Positions 44,074 through 53,111 of a DNA stretch of 64,000 nt are shown here, piece by piece. The notes beneath the pieces are model-generated. The model was not told where the DNA came from, searched no databases, and was given only the letters and a program-made list of their open reading frames with translations. This stretch comes from Flavobacterium tistrianum (GTDB lineage: Bacteria; Bacteroidota; Bacteroidia; Flavobacteriales; Flavobacteriaceae): assembly GCF_003254545.1 (NCBI RefSeq), contig NZ_QJRH01000071.1, positions 124,001 through 188,000 of the forward strand. The letters are read 5' to 3'. Every line of letters starts with the position of its first letter. Within the stretch, counting starts at the first letter, position 1. A program made the translations under genes and the position numbers.

Positions 44074-45102
44074 ATGCCTTTTTTTAAAATGAACAAGCAA
44101 AAAATGATGTTTGTTGGTTTGATAATTTCTTTTGTCATAAACCACGGCTATAGCCAAACAACACTGAATAAGCAAAATATAGAAAATACGCTTAACGACG
44201 CCTTTAATAAATTTAAAGATTTAAAGGAAGGAAAAAATGCTGACTATATTAAAGAACTAGCCAATGTTGATCCTAATATTTTTGGTATTGCACTTGTTAC
44301 TGCAGAGGGGGCTGTATACACAAAAGGGGATATAACGTCAATGGTTTCCATTCAAAGTATATCGAAAGTGTTTACTATGGCAAAAGTAATTGAGCAAGAA
44401 GGACCACAAGTTTTACAAGACAAAATAGGAGTAAATGCGACTGGATTGCCATTTAACTCTATTGTTGCAGTAGAAATGCATAAAGGTGATAATATCAATC
44501 CGCTTGTAAACCCTGGAGCTATTGCAGCGACGAGCCTTATTCGAGGGAATGATTCTGTGGCAAAATGGAAAGAGATTCAGAAAATTCAGAGTGACTTTGC
44601 AGGAAGGCAGCTTTCTATGAATCGTCCTGTTTATATAAGTGAGGCTAGTGATAATTTGCGAAATCAAGCTATTGCACATTTGCTATTGGCTTATAACAGA
44701 ATATATTTTGATCCAGTACAGGCAACAGATCTTTATACGAAACAATGTGCATTGAATGTAAATGTAGAGGATCTTGCTACAATGGCGGCCACATTAGCAA
44801 ACGGAGGTGTTAACCCCGTTACAAAGAAAAAGGTTGTAAGTCAGACCACTGTAATGTATACTTTGCCTGTAATGGCAACTGCAGGTCTTTATGATAATTC
44901 TGGAATTTGGCTTTTTAATTCGGGACTTCCAGCAAAGAGCGGTGTTGGAGGAGGAATATTGGCTGTGTGTCCTGGTAAATTTGGAATTGCTGTTATTTCA
45001 CCACCATTAGATGAAACGGGAAATAGTTTGAAAGCTCAGAAAGTTATCCAATATGTTGTAGAAAAACTTAAAGCAAATCCTTATTGGATTGAACCTAAGT
45101 AG
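44074..45102 (+). CDS. glsA: secreted glutaminase
   Basis: 342-residue serine-type (beta-lactamase-like fold) glutaminase converting glutamine to glutamate and ammonia. The catalytic S95-x-x-K98 is in IQSISKVF. The conserved MHKGDNINPLVNPGA and EASDNLRNQAIA segments follow, and the C-terminal SGVGGGILAVCPG matches the family. Most GlsA are cytoplasmic, but this copy has an N-terminal signal-like segment (about 11-28, ending HGYSQ), so it is probably periplasmic. An alternative ATG at 44089 keeps the signal sequence. Confidence 0.9.
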   Translation: MPFFKMNKQKMMFVGLIISFVINHGYSQTTLNKQNIENTLNDAFNKFKDLKEGKNADYIKELANVDPNIFGIALVTAEGAVYTKGDITSMVSIQSISKVFTMAKVIEQEGPQVLQDKIGVNATGLPFNSIVAVEMHKGDNINPLVNPGAIAATSLIRGNDSVAKWKEIQKIQSDFAGRQLSMNRPVYISEASDNLRNQAIAHLLLAYNRIYFDPVQATDLYTKQCALNVNVEDLATMAATLANGGVNPVTKKKVVSQTTVMYTLPVMATAGLYDNSGIWLFNSGLPAKSGVGGGILAVCPGKFGIAVISPPLDETGNSLKAQKVIQYVVEKLKANPYWIEPK

Positions 45103-45113
45103 ATTTAGGGAAT

Positions 45114-45147
45114 AAAAAAAGTCCAAAATTATTTTTGGACTTTGTAT
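45114..45147. terminator. bidirectional terminator between glsA and rpe
   Basis: 11-bp perfect stem aaagtccaaaa/ttttggacttt between two converging genes, with A-run and T-rich flanks. Confidence 0.85.
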
Positions 45148-45155
45148 TTAAAAAT

Positions 45156-45818
45156 TTAGAAAGCAGTAAGACTTTTTAAATCAGCTATGGTTTCTGTCGG
45201 ATTTTCAGCTTTAAAAACAAAGCTTCCGGCAACTAAAACATCTGCTCCAGCTTCTGCTAATTGTTTTGCATTTTTGCTGGTTACGCCACCATCAATTTCG
45301 ATTAATGTCGAAGCGTTTTTACGAGTAATAAGCGCTTTTAGTTTCTTTACTTTATCATAAGTGTTTTCGATGAACGATTGTCCTCCAAATCCTGGATTTA
45401 CACTCATAATGCAAACTACGTCAATATCATTAATGATATCTTCTAATAAATCAACATTCGTATGCGGATTCATGGCTACACCTGCTTTCATCCCTTCAGC
45501 TTTTATTGCTTGTAGAGTTCTGTGTAAGTGTGTGCAGGCTTCGTAATGTACTGTTAATCCATTTGCACCTAAATCGGCAAAAGTTTTAATGTAGCGGTCT
45601 GGATCGATAATCATTAAATGTACATCGATATATTTTTTGGCATGTTTGGAAATGGCTTCTAAAACAGGCATTCCAAAAGAGATATTTGGAACAAAAACTC
45701 CATCCATAATATCGATATGAAACCAATCTGCCTGACTGTTGTTAAGCATTTCTGAATCACGCTGTAGATTGCCAAAATCGGCTGCAAGAACTGAAGGAGC
45801 AATAAGTGTATTTTTCAT
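45156..45818 (-). CDS. rpe: ribulose-phosphate 3-epimerase
   Basis: 220-residue TIM-barrel epimerase of the pentose phosphate pathway (ribulose-5-P to xylulose-5-P). The N-terminal APSVLAADFGNL, the metal-binding WFHIDIMDGVFVPN, VHLMI, MSVNPGFGGQSF and IEIDGGVTSKNA segments are all present. The gene stands alone. A TATCTTTG box (minus strand, 45847-45854) lies 28 bases upstream and abuts the CAAAG repeat. Confidence 0.95.
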   Translation of the reverse strand: MKNTLIAPSVLAADFGNLQRDSEMLNNSQADWFHIDIMDGVFVPNISFGMPVLEAISKHAKKYIDVHLMIIDPDRYIKTFADLGANGLTVHYEACTHLHRTLQAIKAEGMKAGVAMNPHTNVDLLEDIINDIDVVCIMSVNPGFGGQSFIENTYDKVKKLKALITRKNASTLIEIDGGVTSKNAKQLAEAGADVLVAGSFVFKAENPTETIADLKSLTAF

Positions 45819-45858
45819 TGTATTTGTTTGTGTGTTGTTTTTATTACAAAGATAAAGT

Positions 45859-46069
45859 TTAACCGTAAAGTACGCTAAGATTTACGCAAAGTTCGCGAGG
45901 TTTTTTTACTGCACTTAGTTATTTAAACGCAAAGAGCGCTAAGATTTTTCGCAAAGTTTTTATCTAAGATTATTTAAGGATAGGAAGTTAGCAAAGCTTT
46001 GTGTTCTTTGTATTCTTTTAAAATAAAAACTTTGTGAACTTTGCGTTGTCCTTTGCGCTCTTTGCGTTA
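45859..46069. repeat. CAAAG-rich inverted repeat, copy 2 (composite)
   Basis: A 211-base element with three related arms: 45859-45900 (aaccgtaaag...acgcaaagttcgcg), 45926-45963 (aacgcaaagagcgctaag) and the reverse complement 46026-46069 (ctttgcgctctttgcgtt). Arms two and three can pair over about 40 bases. It shares the cgcaaag/ctttgcg core with 18865-18960. It fills most of the 432-base gap between rpe and the sigma factor gene. Confidence 0.7.
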
Positions 46070-46087
46070 AAAAACTTTTCAGTTAAA

Positions 46088-46119
46088 AATAAAAAACTCC
46101 GGTAATCAGCCGGAGTTTC
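46088..46119 (-). terminator. terminator of primary sigma factor gene
   Basis: 9-bp stem aaactccgg/ccggagttt with a 7-base loop. The minus strand then reads TTTTTTATTTTTAAC. It is about 130 bases past the sigma-factor stop, beyond a repeat. Confidence 0.75.
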
Positions 46120-46166
46120 AATCATCAATCAAAAAACGAACAGTCAATCAAACTGTTGTTTGCGGT

Positions 46167-46230
46167 AAAATTCCAATCCCGATAGCTATCGGGACCAAAT
46201 TCCAAGCCAATTGTAATTTGGAATTTAAAA
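46167..46230. repeat. ATTCCAATCCC/TCGGGA intergenic inverted repeat, copy 2
   Basis: Contains attccaatcccgatagctat followed by cggga, a perfect 16-base palindrome tcccgatagctatcggga at its core, and flanking aaattccaa / ttggaattt arms. It is related to 27081-27160. It lies between the sigma factor stop and its terminator, so it is part of the transcript 3' end. Confidence 0.7.
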
Positions 46231-46250
46231 ATATTGAAATTTAATATTGT

Positions 46251-47114
46251 TTATCCTAAATAAGTTTTAAGGATTTTACTTCTAGAAGTGTGTTTCAATC
46301 TACGGATTGCTTTTTCTTTAATTTGACGAACACGCTCACGAGTAAGGTCGAAAGTTTCTCCAATTTCCTCAAGAGTCATTGGGTGCTGATCGCCAAGACC
46401 AAAATATAAACGAACAACATCAGCTTCTCTTGGAGTTAATGTTTCTAAAGAACGTTCAATTTCAGTGCGAAGAGATTCGTGAATTAATTCTCTATCTGGA
46501 TTTGGAGATTCGCCAGAACGCAATACGTCATAAAGGTTAGAATCTTCACCTTCAACAAGAGGTGCATCCATTGATAGGTGACGTCCAGAGTTTTTCATAG
46601 ACTCTTTTACGTCGTTTACAGTCATATCAAGTTCTTTTGCAATTTCCTCAGCAGAAGGCGGACGCTCGTTAGATTGCTCTAGTAAAGCATACATTTTGTT
46701 GATTTTATTGATAGAACCGATTTTATTTAATGGTAAACGTACAATACGAGATTGTTCAGCTAAAGCTTGAAGAATCGATTGACGAATCCACCATACAGCG
46801 TAAGAAATGAATTTAAAACCACGAGTTTCATCAAAACGTTGAGCCGCTTTAATTAAACCTAAGTTTCCTTCATTAATTAAGTCAGGAAGAGTTAATCCTT
46901 GATTTTGATATTGTTTAGCCACAGATACTACGAAACGTAGGTTGGCTTTTGTTAGTTTTTCTAAAGCTCTTTGATCACCAGCCTTTATTCTTTGTGCTAA
47001 TTCTACCTCTTCATCAGCGGTAATTAGGTCAACTTTTCCAATTTCTTGTAGATATTTATCTAACGATGCAGTTTCACGATTAGTTACCTGCTTGGTGATT
47101 TTAAGTTGTCTCAT
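46251..47114 (-). CDS. rpoD: primary sigma factor RpoD/SigA
   Basis: 287-residue sigma-70 factor lacking region 1.1, as is normal for the housekeeping sigma of Bacteroidota. Region 1.2 begins SLDKYLQEIGKVDLI. Region 2 has DLINEGNLGLIKAAQRFD and FISYAVWWIRQSI (the -7 reading helix). Region 3 is near VKESMKNSGRHLSMDAPL, and region 4.2 is LEEIGETFDLTRERVRQIKEKAIRRLK. It is expected to read the TTG/TAnnTTTG promoters seen in this window. The gene is monocistronic with a repeat in its 3' untranslated part. Confidence 0.94.
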   Translation of the reverse strand: MRQLKITKQVTNRETASLDKYLQEIGKVDLITADEEVELAQRIKAGDQRALEKLTKANLRFVVSVAKQYQNQGLTLPDLINEGNLGLIKAAQRFDETRGFKFISYAVWWIRQSILQALAEQSRIVRLPLNKIGSINKINKMYALLEQSNERPPSAEEIAKELDMTVNDVKESMKNSGRHLSMDAPLVEGEDSNLYDVLRSGESPNPDRELIHESLRTEIERSLETLTPREADVVRLYFGLGDQHPMTLEEIGETFDLTRERVRQIKEKAIRRLKHTSRSKILKTYLG

Positions 47115-47285
47115 GTTGTTGTCTCCCTATTTTTAAAGTGTACAAATGGTTATACGTATAGAGTGTCGAAAAAGTTACAAAAAAGACTATTTTATTTTTA
47201 TAAATTGAACATTTTAATTGTGTTAAATTGCAAAGTCCTTGATTTACAATGTAATCAAAGCCTTTTTTTCTGTTTTTTTCTGTAA

Positions 47286-49073
47286 TTATTTTACAGTAAT
47301 ATTTTTTGAAACGTAAACTGGGTTTCCATTTTCAGTAAATCCTTCTAGAATAACTTCAAAATTTCCTTTAATATCAGAAGTGTAAAAAGATAAATCTTCT
47401 TCTTTTGTATCTAATTTAAGATCTGGTTTCCATAACAATTGGTATCTGTAATCGGGAACTCTTTGTAATTTATTTCCAGGCGAATAATCGGGATTGTTAT
47501 ATACTTTTTCAGGATTAGGACGCTGGATTTCAGTTGTTTTCAGATACTTCTTTACATAATTTTCTGAAAATTCATTGTTTTTTGTTTCAAAACTAATCAA
47601 TCCTCCATACAAATTTGGGCCATATACATAAGGCTCTGTTATTAAACTAACCCTATTTACATTTGCCATATTGTAGTCAAAAAGATCGCTCGGATCTTGA
47701 ATTAAAAGTCCATCAACAAGTACCAATGGCGGTCCATACATTTCTAAATCTTTTTGATTATTTCTTATATGAAGTTGGTATTTGCCGTTGTTTCTTCTAT
47801 AATAAAGTTCTACAATTACTTCGACTATATTTTCCTTTAAAGTTGGAAATCGAGTATAATCATCTAAAACATATGATTTTTCAACCGTAGTAAAAAATGG
47901 ATTCATAACGGCCTCTGTAACCAAACTGTCTTTTTTAATTTGATAGTAGGCATTTTGAATTTGGCTTGCTGTAGATCTTTCTTCAATATCTTTTTTTAAT
48001 TCTGGCGACAAATTCAGTTTTGAAGTGAATTGTAATGAAGAAGCATCAAATTTTGGAAACGGATCAAGATTGACCATGTAATCATTTCGGTTTTCATCAA
48101 TTACCTGCAAAATAGCATTTGAAAAATTTGGAAACTGATCAAGCAAAAATGCAAATTTTCCCTGAGCATTTGTTTTAACAATTTTCAAAACATATTCTTT
48201 TCCTGGCAGAGATAATGCAATTGATTTGTTGGCAATATCTCGGTTGTTTTTTGAAGTTAGGTTTCCCGTGATTAATTCGGATCTAATTTCTGGAATATAA
48301 TTTAAACTGTTTGGTGTATTAACGTAGTTCTCAGTAGTTTTTTTTGCAAACTCTGATGATGTTAATTGTTGTAATGTTGGAATTTGATCTGTTTTTCGTA
48401 TAGAAACAGAATAGTTTCCTTTTTCAACAGTTTCAGTCAAATGCTTTAGTTTTAAGCTAACTTTTTCTCTGGTATAATAGCTTTCTTTATCAAATGCAAA
48501 ATCTATTCTTTTATCATTTGCAATGTTAGAATTTGTCGGTTGAATTGCATTCGATTTTGCTGGATTGGTAATGTCGAAAGTGATATTGTCATTTGGTTCT
48601 TGAGTCTGAAATGGATTAATGATGAAAATATCAATTTCATACTTTTGAGAATGAACATTATTAAGCATCCATTTTGTATAAGCTACAACTTTGTAATTTC
48701 CTGTTTTTAAGGTTGTAGGTATAAAATAGTCTCCAGTTCCAATTCCCTTATCAAGATATATTTTGTTTTTTTGAAGCGATTTTTTTTCACTGTCAATCAA
48801 TTCAACGTAAGCAATTTTGCTAATTGCGCTAATTTTGTTGTTTAATGGATTAAGACAATATAATTTGAAGTATAATGTCTCACCAGTTAAAAAAGTTGTT
48901 GTATTTGAATGAATAAAAATGGTTTCTTGAGCAGCAGTGTCAGGAATTGAATTCTTGTTTTGTAAACTCTGAGCGCAAGCAAAATCTATTTGAATAAACA
49001 AAAGCATCAAAAACAGCAATTGTTTGATTCTAATTGAAATATTATTCTGATTATATATAGAAAGTTGTTTCAT
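47286..49073 (-). CDS. secreted MG2-like and TonB-plug-domain protein without a barrel
   Basis: 595-residue exported protein of unknown function. ATG 49073 (MKQLSIYNQN) gives a signal peptide ending FACAQ; a TTG upstream would overlap the previous gene and is less likely. An N-terminal macroglobulin-like domain (about 30-150; FLTGETLYFKLYCLNPL) is followed by beta-rich regions and a C-terminal plug-like domain (about 445-515; PLVLVDGLLIQDPSDLFDYN). No beta-barrel follows the plug. It is the last gene of the operon with the STN receptor and the DUF4249 lipoprotein, 17 bases behind. It may dock on the receptor or on TonB. Not assigned in function. Confidence 0.72.
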   Translation of the reverse strand: MKQLSIYNQNNISIRIKQLLFLMLLFIQIDFACAQSLQNKNSIPDTAAQETIFIHSNTTTFLTGETLYFKLYCLNPLNNKISAISKIAYVELIDSEKKSLQKNKIYLDKGIGTGDYFIPTTLKTGNYKVVAYTKWMLNNVHSQKYEIDIFIINPFQTQEPNDNITFDITNPAKSNAIQPTNSNIANDKRIDFAFDKESYYTREKVSLKLKHLTETVEKGNYSVSIRKTDQIPTLQQLTSSEFAKKTTENYVNTPNSLNYIPEIRSELITGNLTSKNNRDIANKSIALSLPGKEYVLKIVKTNAQGKFAFLLDQFPNFSNAILQVIDENRNDYMVNLDPFPKFDASSLQFTSKLNLSPELKKDIEERSTASQIQNAYYQIKKDSLVTEAVMNPFFTTVEKSYVLDDYTRFPTLKENIVEVIVELYYRRNNGKYQLHIRNNQKDLEMYGPPLVLVDGLLIQDPSDLFDYNMANVNRVSLITEPYVYGPNLYGGLISFETKNNEFSENYVKKYLKTTEIQRPNPEKVYNNPDYSPGNKLQRVPDYRYQLLWKPDLKLDTKEEDLSFYTSDIKGNFEVILEGFTENGNPVYVSKNITVK

Positions 49074-49090
49074 GAATTTTTTTAAAAAGA

Positions 49091-50320
49091 TTAATCTATC
49101 CAAAAAGGTGGAACTATATTAGATGAAAATGTAGTGCAATCACCGCAAGCTGGTTTCACCATTCCGTAATTGCCATTATAATCAGTTGATACAAATACTA
49201 GTTCTTTCGATTTGATTGCTCCACGTAATTGATTTCTGGCGCAAGGAGGAAGGCCTTCACAATCTGCAAAATCTTTTACGACGCAGTCACTTTCATAATA
49301 TGGAGGTAATGGCTCTTTTGGAAATAAATCTGCATAATTGAAGAAAATTCTTTCTGAAGAAACAGAAGAAACTTCAAAAAAACCAATAACCTTTTCAGAT
49401 GGATTTTCTACAGATTTTATGTTTCCATAAAAGAAACCAGGCTGTTTTGGAGAAAGGACACCTCCTGAAGATGATAAATCTTTTAAAGTTTTGTAATAGG
49501 TATATGCGGCTAGATTTTGAACATACTGCTTTACGAAGATGGAATAACGATGAGAAATTATATAGTTTTGGTTGCTAATAAAACGTACAGGGAAATGCAC
49601 GCGATCTTCGCTAAGGCTGTTAGTGTTATATAAAATAATATCATTAGATTTTTTGGTAGAAAAACAGGTTCTAGTTTCTCGGTTTCTAAGTCTTACCAAA
49701 ATATCTTCACCTGCTGGTGAACCCGGAAAATCTTGGTCTGGATCTGCTGGAATAGCAGGAAAACTAACGATCACGGTTTCCTGACTGCTCCATACCGGCG
49801 CAACAATTTTGTAAGTTTCAGTGTATTCGTAACGATAATATTTTGAAGTATTAGTTGGCTCAAAACTATTTACATTAATCTGCACGCCTCTTTCTCCATT
49901 TACATTTTCTGCAGTTGCGGTAATATTGTCAATTTTAGTTTCGGTAGTTAGAATCTGTTCGTCAGAAGTGTAATTTTTGCCAGCACTTGTTCTGATTTTT
50001 AACTGATATTTTCTTCCTGGTTCTGCTTTAAAAGGAGTTATAGAAGAATAAATTGTGTCTTTTTCTTCAAATTGATATTCGTTGCCTTTATCGTCAGTAA
50101 TAAAAACATTTGCTCCTTTCTCAAGTCTTGGACCGCTTTCTTCAAGCTGATAAACTTGAGAAAGTCTGATAGTTTGATTTTTAAGTTCGTTTGTTATAGT
50201 TCCCTCAACAACAAGGGCGCTTTCAAAATCTGTATTTTGAAAAACATATTGCTCTGTACAGCTGCTAATAGTAACTGTTAGAAGTAATAATAGTGATATT
50301 TTATATAGATATTTTTTCAT
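49091..50320 (-). CDS. DUF4249-family lipoprotein
   Basis: 409-residue lipoprotein with lipobox TISSC (about C21), from the ATG at 50320 (MKKYLYKISLLLLL). The beta-rich N-terminal part (ALVVEGTITNELKNQTIRLSQVYQLEE, split in the family as ALVVEG and the IRLSQ segment) and a cysteine-rich C-terminal part (ESDCVVKDFADCEGLPPCARN and PACGDCTTF) are visible. DUF4249 proteins are commonly encoded beside TonB-dependent receptors in Bacteroidota; the role is unknown. It lies 4 bases after the receptor gene. Confidence 0.8.
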   Translation of the reverse strand: MKKYLYKISLLLLLTVTISSCTEQYVFQNTDFESALVVEGTITNELKNQTIRLSQVYQLEESGPRLEKGANVFITDDKGNEYQFEEKDTIYSSITPFKAEPGRKYQLKIRTSAGKNYTSDEQILTTETKIDNITATAENVNGERGVQINVNSFEPTNTSKYYRYEYTETYKIVAPVWSSQETVIVSFPAIPADPDQDFPGSPAGEDILVRLRNRETRTCFSTKKSNDIILYNTNSLSEDRVHFPVRFISNQNYIISHRYSIFVKQYVQNLAAYTYYKTLKDLSSSGGVLSPKQPGFFYGNIKSVENPSEKVIGFFEVSSVSSERIFFNYADLFPKEPLPPYYESDCVVKDFADCEGLPPCARNQLRGAIKSKELVFVSTDYNGNYGMVKPACGDCTTFSSNIVPPFWID

Positions 50321-50324
50321 GATT

Positions 50325-53111
50325 TTAAAACTTGAAATTATAGGTAATACTTGGAATTGGAATAGAGAAAATAGATGTTTTGTACGCTTTAATCTGTCCT
50401 TTGTCTGTAACAAAAAACACAGAATAAGGATTGTTTCTTCCTAAAACATTATAAACCGAAATATTCCAAAAACTATGTGCTAATTTTTTGATTTTATGAT
50501 TTCCTTCAATGTTCAAACCAATATCAAGTCTAAAATAATCTGGAATTCTAAATTTGTTACGATCACTATATACAGTATATTGCTCGTTGCCGTAATCATA
50601 TCTTCCAATCGGATATGTGATTGGTCTTCCGGTTTGATATGCAAAATTACTTGAAAAACTATAACGTTTAGTAATTCTGTAATTTAGAACTGCACTAAAG
50701 TCATGCGGCTTGTCAAAATTGGAAGCAAAATATTTTCCGTCATTTACTTTTTCCTGCTGAAATTGACTATCAAGTTTTATCAATGATCTTGAATACGTGT
50801 AGCCAAGCCAACCGTTTAATTTACCTACTTGTTTCTTTAGTAAAACTTCAACACCATATGCTTTTCCTTCGCCTTGTAAAAGTTCGGTTTCAATATTTTC
50901 ATTAAGCAATAATTCTGCACCAACTTTATAATCTAGAATATTTTTAGATCTTTTATAATAACCTTCTAAACTAAGCTCGACATCACCACCTTTTAAGTTT
51001 TTGTAGAAACCTAAAGAAACTTGCTGTGCGCTTTCTGGTTTTACGTTCAAATCTGAAAGTTTCCAAATGTCGGTAGGAGATTGCGTCGTGTTGTTTGATA
51101 ATAAATGAATGTATTGATATGTTTTGTCATAACTTGCACGAACAGAAAAATCGTCTGTAAGGAAATACCTTGCGGCAAGCCTCGGCTCAAGTCCGCCATA
51201 TCTCTTAATTACTTCATTATTGCCATATGTTTTTGTCTCAGTTACTGTAGCATCACTTATAGGCTGATTCTCTTCGTAAATTCGCTGAGTAGATTTTCCT
51301 AAAGCGGCAAAAGTCGAATAACGTAAGCCGAAATCAAGAAGGAATTTATCGCTTATTTTGAAATTATCACCGATGTACGCTGCAGATTCTAAACCTTTTT
51401 CCGTTTCTACATCTACTGGAATTAAGGTAGACTGAGGGTTTTTAGGGCTTAAATATCCGGGATCAACAGCATATAATTTAGTAGAAAGACCATAACTGAA
51501 TTTGTGTTTATTGCTATACAAGTAATTCATTTTCAGCATTGCCTGAGTTTCGTTAATTTTATAGCCAAAATCAAAATTGTTTACTCCTTCAGATTGATAA
51601 TCAATATTGAATTTGTATTCGCTATTAGTCACAATTAATGAACCTTTATTTTTTTCATTAAAAGTATGATTCCATTTTAAAGTTGCCAATCTGTTGCTGT
51701 ACTTGTATAAAGAATCTGAAGAGACACTAAATTTATCGTGGCTGTAGTATAAGGTAGATTCAATATCATTATTAGTATTTATTTTATGATTGTATTTTAA
51801 AATTAAATCATAAAATGAAGCTTGGCTATTTTTTAAATTTTCATCGTCTAGGCTTTTTAAAATATAATCTGAATAAGTGGCTCTTCCTCCTGCAACTAAA
51901 CTTGATTTTCCTTTTACAATTGGAGTTGATACCATTAAGTTACTGGTTACAGGACCAATACCTCCTTCACCTTGAAATTCGTTTACATTCCCACTTTTTG
52001 ATGAAATATCAAAAACAGATGACAACCTGCCTCCAAATTCAGCAGGAATACTTCCTTTGTAGATGTCTACTTTTTTGGTTGTATAAGGATTTAGAGCAGT
52101 AAAAAATCCAAAGAAATGTGATGGATTGTATAATGTAGCGTGATCTAATAAGAATAAATTTTGATCCTCTTTACCTCCTCTAACATTAAATCCAGCAGAA
52201 CCTTCTCCGGCTGTTTTTATTCCAGGCATGGTTAAAGCAACTTTAAGAATATCTCGCTCGCCCAGAACCAAAGGAACGTTTTTAATTCCTTCAGAATCAA
52301 TTGTTGTTACTCCAGTAATGGCAGATTTTGCACTCTTGCTTTTATTGGTTTTAATAAGTACTTCGTCCAGTTGGTTTATATTGTCTGTTAAAGAAAGATT
52401 TAATGCGCCATCATTATAAACCATTATATTTTTGGTGACTTTGTTGTAAGAAAAACTTTCGGTTTCCACAACATTTAATCCTCCTGGAACTTGCAGACTG
52501 TAAAATCCTTTTTTATCTGTTACAGCAGAAAATTCAGAATTTGGTATTTTTACCACAACATTTGCAAGTGCTGAATTGTTTTTTCCGCCTCGTATAAAAC
52601 CTGATAATGTATAAGTAGATTTCTTTTTTTGATTTTTAACTTCTTTACCAATAAGGACAAGATCCCGAATATTTTTGTTTGGATTTCTTGAGTTTGTCTT
52701 TTTTATCGAATCATATTGCTGATAGAATATAGGAGTCGTTATTTGTCCGTTTTCGTCTCTTTCGAGAGGAATTCCAAAATAATCATCAGGTAACTGACTA
52801 TAAATAATACTGTTATTGGTTACTATAACTTTGTTTTCAGAAATATAAAAGTTAAAGCTCGTGTTCTGAAAAACGTCTTCAAGAACTTCACCAATTTTAA
52901 CTTCTTTATATTGTTTGGTTATAGAAACACTGTCGTTTTCAAACCATTTTTCATCAAAATAGAATTTGTAGTAAGATACTTTTTCAATATCTTGAATAGC
53001 AGTTTTTATGTTTGCATTTTTAAATTCAACCGTTATTTTGTCGCTAATTACTTGGGAATATATAATTTGTTGAAAGGAGAATAAAAATAGAATAAGAGTA
53101 ATTTTTTTCAT
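50325..53111 (-). CDS. STN-domain TonB-dependent receptor
   Basis: 928-residue outer-membrane receptor. After the signal peptide (about 1-19) comes an STN domain (about 22-100; FKNANIKTAIQDIEKVSYYKFYF). A carboxypeptidase-regulatory-like domain follows (about 165-250; TYTLSGFIRGGKNNSALANV), then a plug (about 265-375; FNVRGGKEDQNLFLLDHATLYNP) and a barrel ending in IPSITYNFKF. STN domains usually signal to a FecR-type anti-sigma factor, but no fecI/fecR gene is in the window. It is translationally joined to the gene before it (start directly after that stop). Ligand unknown. Confidence 0.9.
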   Translation of the reverse strand: MKKITLILFLFSFQQIIYSQVISDKITVEFKNANIKTAIQDIEKVSYYKFYFDEKWFENDSVSITKQYKEVKIGEVLEDVFQNTSFNFYISENKVIVTNNSIIYSQLPDDYFGIPLERDENGQITTPIFYQQYDSIKKTNSRNPNKNIRDLVLIGKEVKNQKKKSTYTLSGFIRGGKNNSALANVVVKIPNSEFSAVTDKKGFYSLQVPGGLNVVETESFSYNKVTKNIMVYNDGALNLSLTDNINQLDEVLIKTNKSKSAKSAITGVTTIDSEGIKNVPLVLGERDILKVALTMPGIKTAGEGSAGFNVRGGKEDQNLFLLDHATLYNPSHFFGFFTALNPYTTKKVDIYKGSIPAEFGGRLSSVFDISSKSGNVNEFQGEGGIGPVTSNLMVSTPIVKGKSSLVAGGRATYSDYILKSLDDENLKNSQASFYDLILKYNHKINTNNDIESTLYYSHDKFSVSSDSLYKYSNRLATLKWNHTFNEKNKGSLIVTNSEYKFNIDYQSEGVNNFDFGYKINETQAMLKMNYLYSNKHKFSYGLSTKLYAVDPGYLSPKNPQSTLIPVDVETEKGLESAAYIGDNFKISDKFLLDFGLRYSTFAALGKSTQRIYEENQPISDATVTETKTYGNNEVIKRYGGLEPRLAARYFLTDDFSVRASYDKTYQYIHLLSNNTTQSPTDIWKLSDLNVKPESAQQVSLGFYKNLKGGDVELSLEGYYKRSKNILDYKVGAELLLNENIETELLQGEGKAYGVEVLLKKQVGKLNGWLGYTYSRSLIKLDSQFQQEKVNDGKYFASNFDKPHDFSAVLNYRITKRYSFSSNFAYQTGRPITYPIGRYDYGNEQYTVYSDRNKFRIPDYFRLDIGLNIEGNHKIKKLAHSFWNISVYNVLGRNNPYSVFFVTDKGQIKAYKTSIFSIPIPSITYNFKF

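Noticed and set aside
46251..47114. Alternative (stress) sigma factor instead of the primary one
   Set aside because: The full region 1.2-4.2 set and the length of 287 residues match the housekeeping sigma of Bacteroidota, which normally lacks region 1.1.
47221..47285. Possible hairpin followed by T-run (ccttgatttac/gtaatcaaag, then cctttttttc)
   Set aside because: The T-run is on the plus strand but no plus-strand gene ends here, and the stem is bulged. Not called as a terminator.
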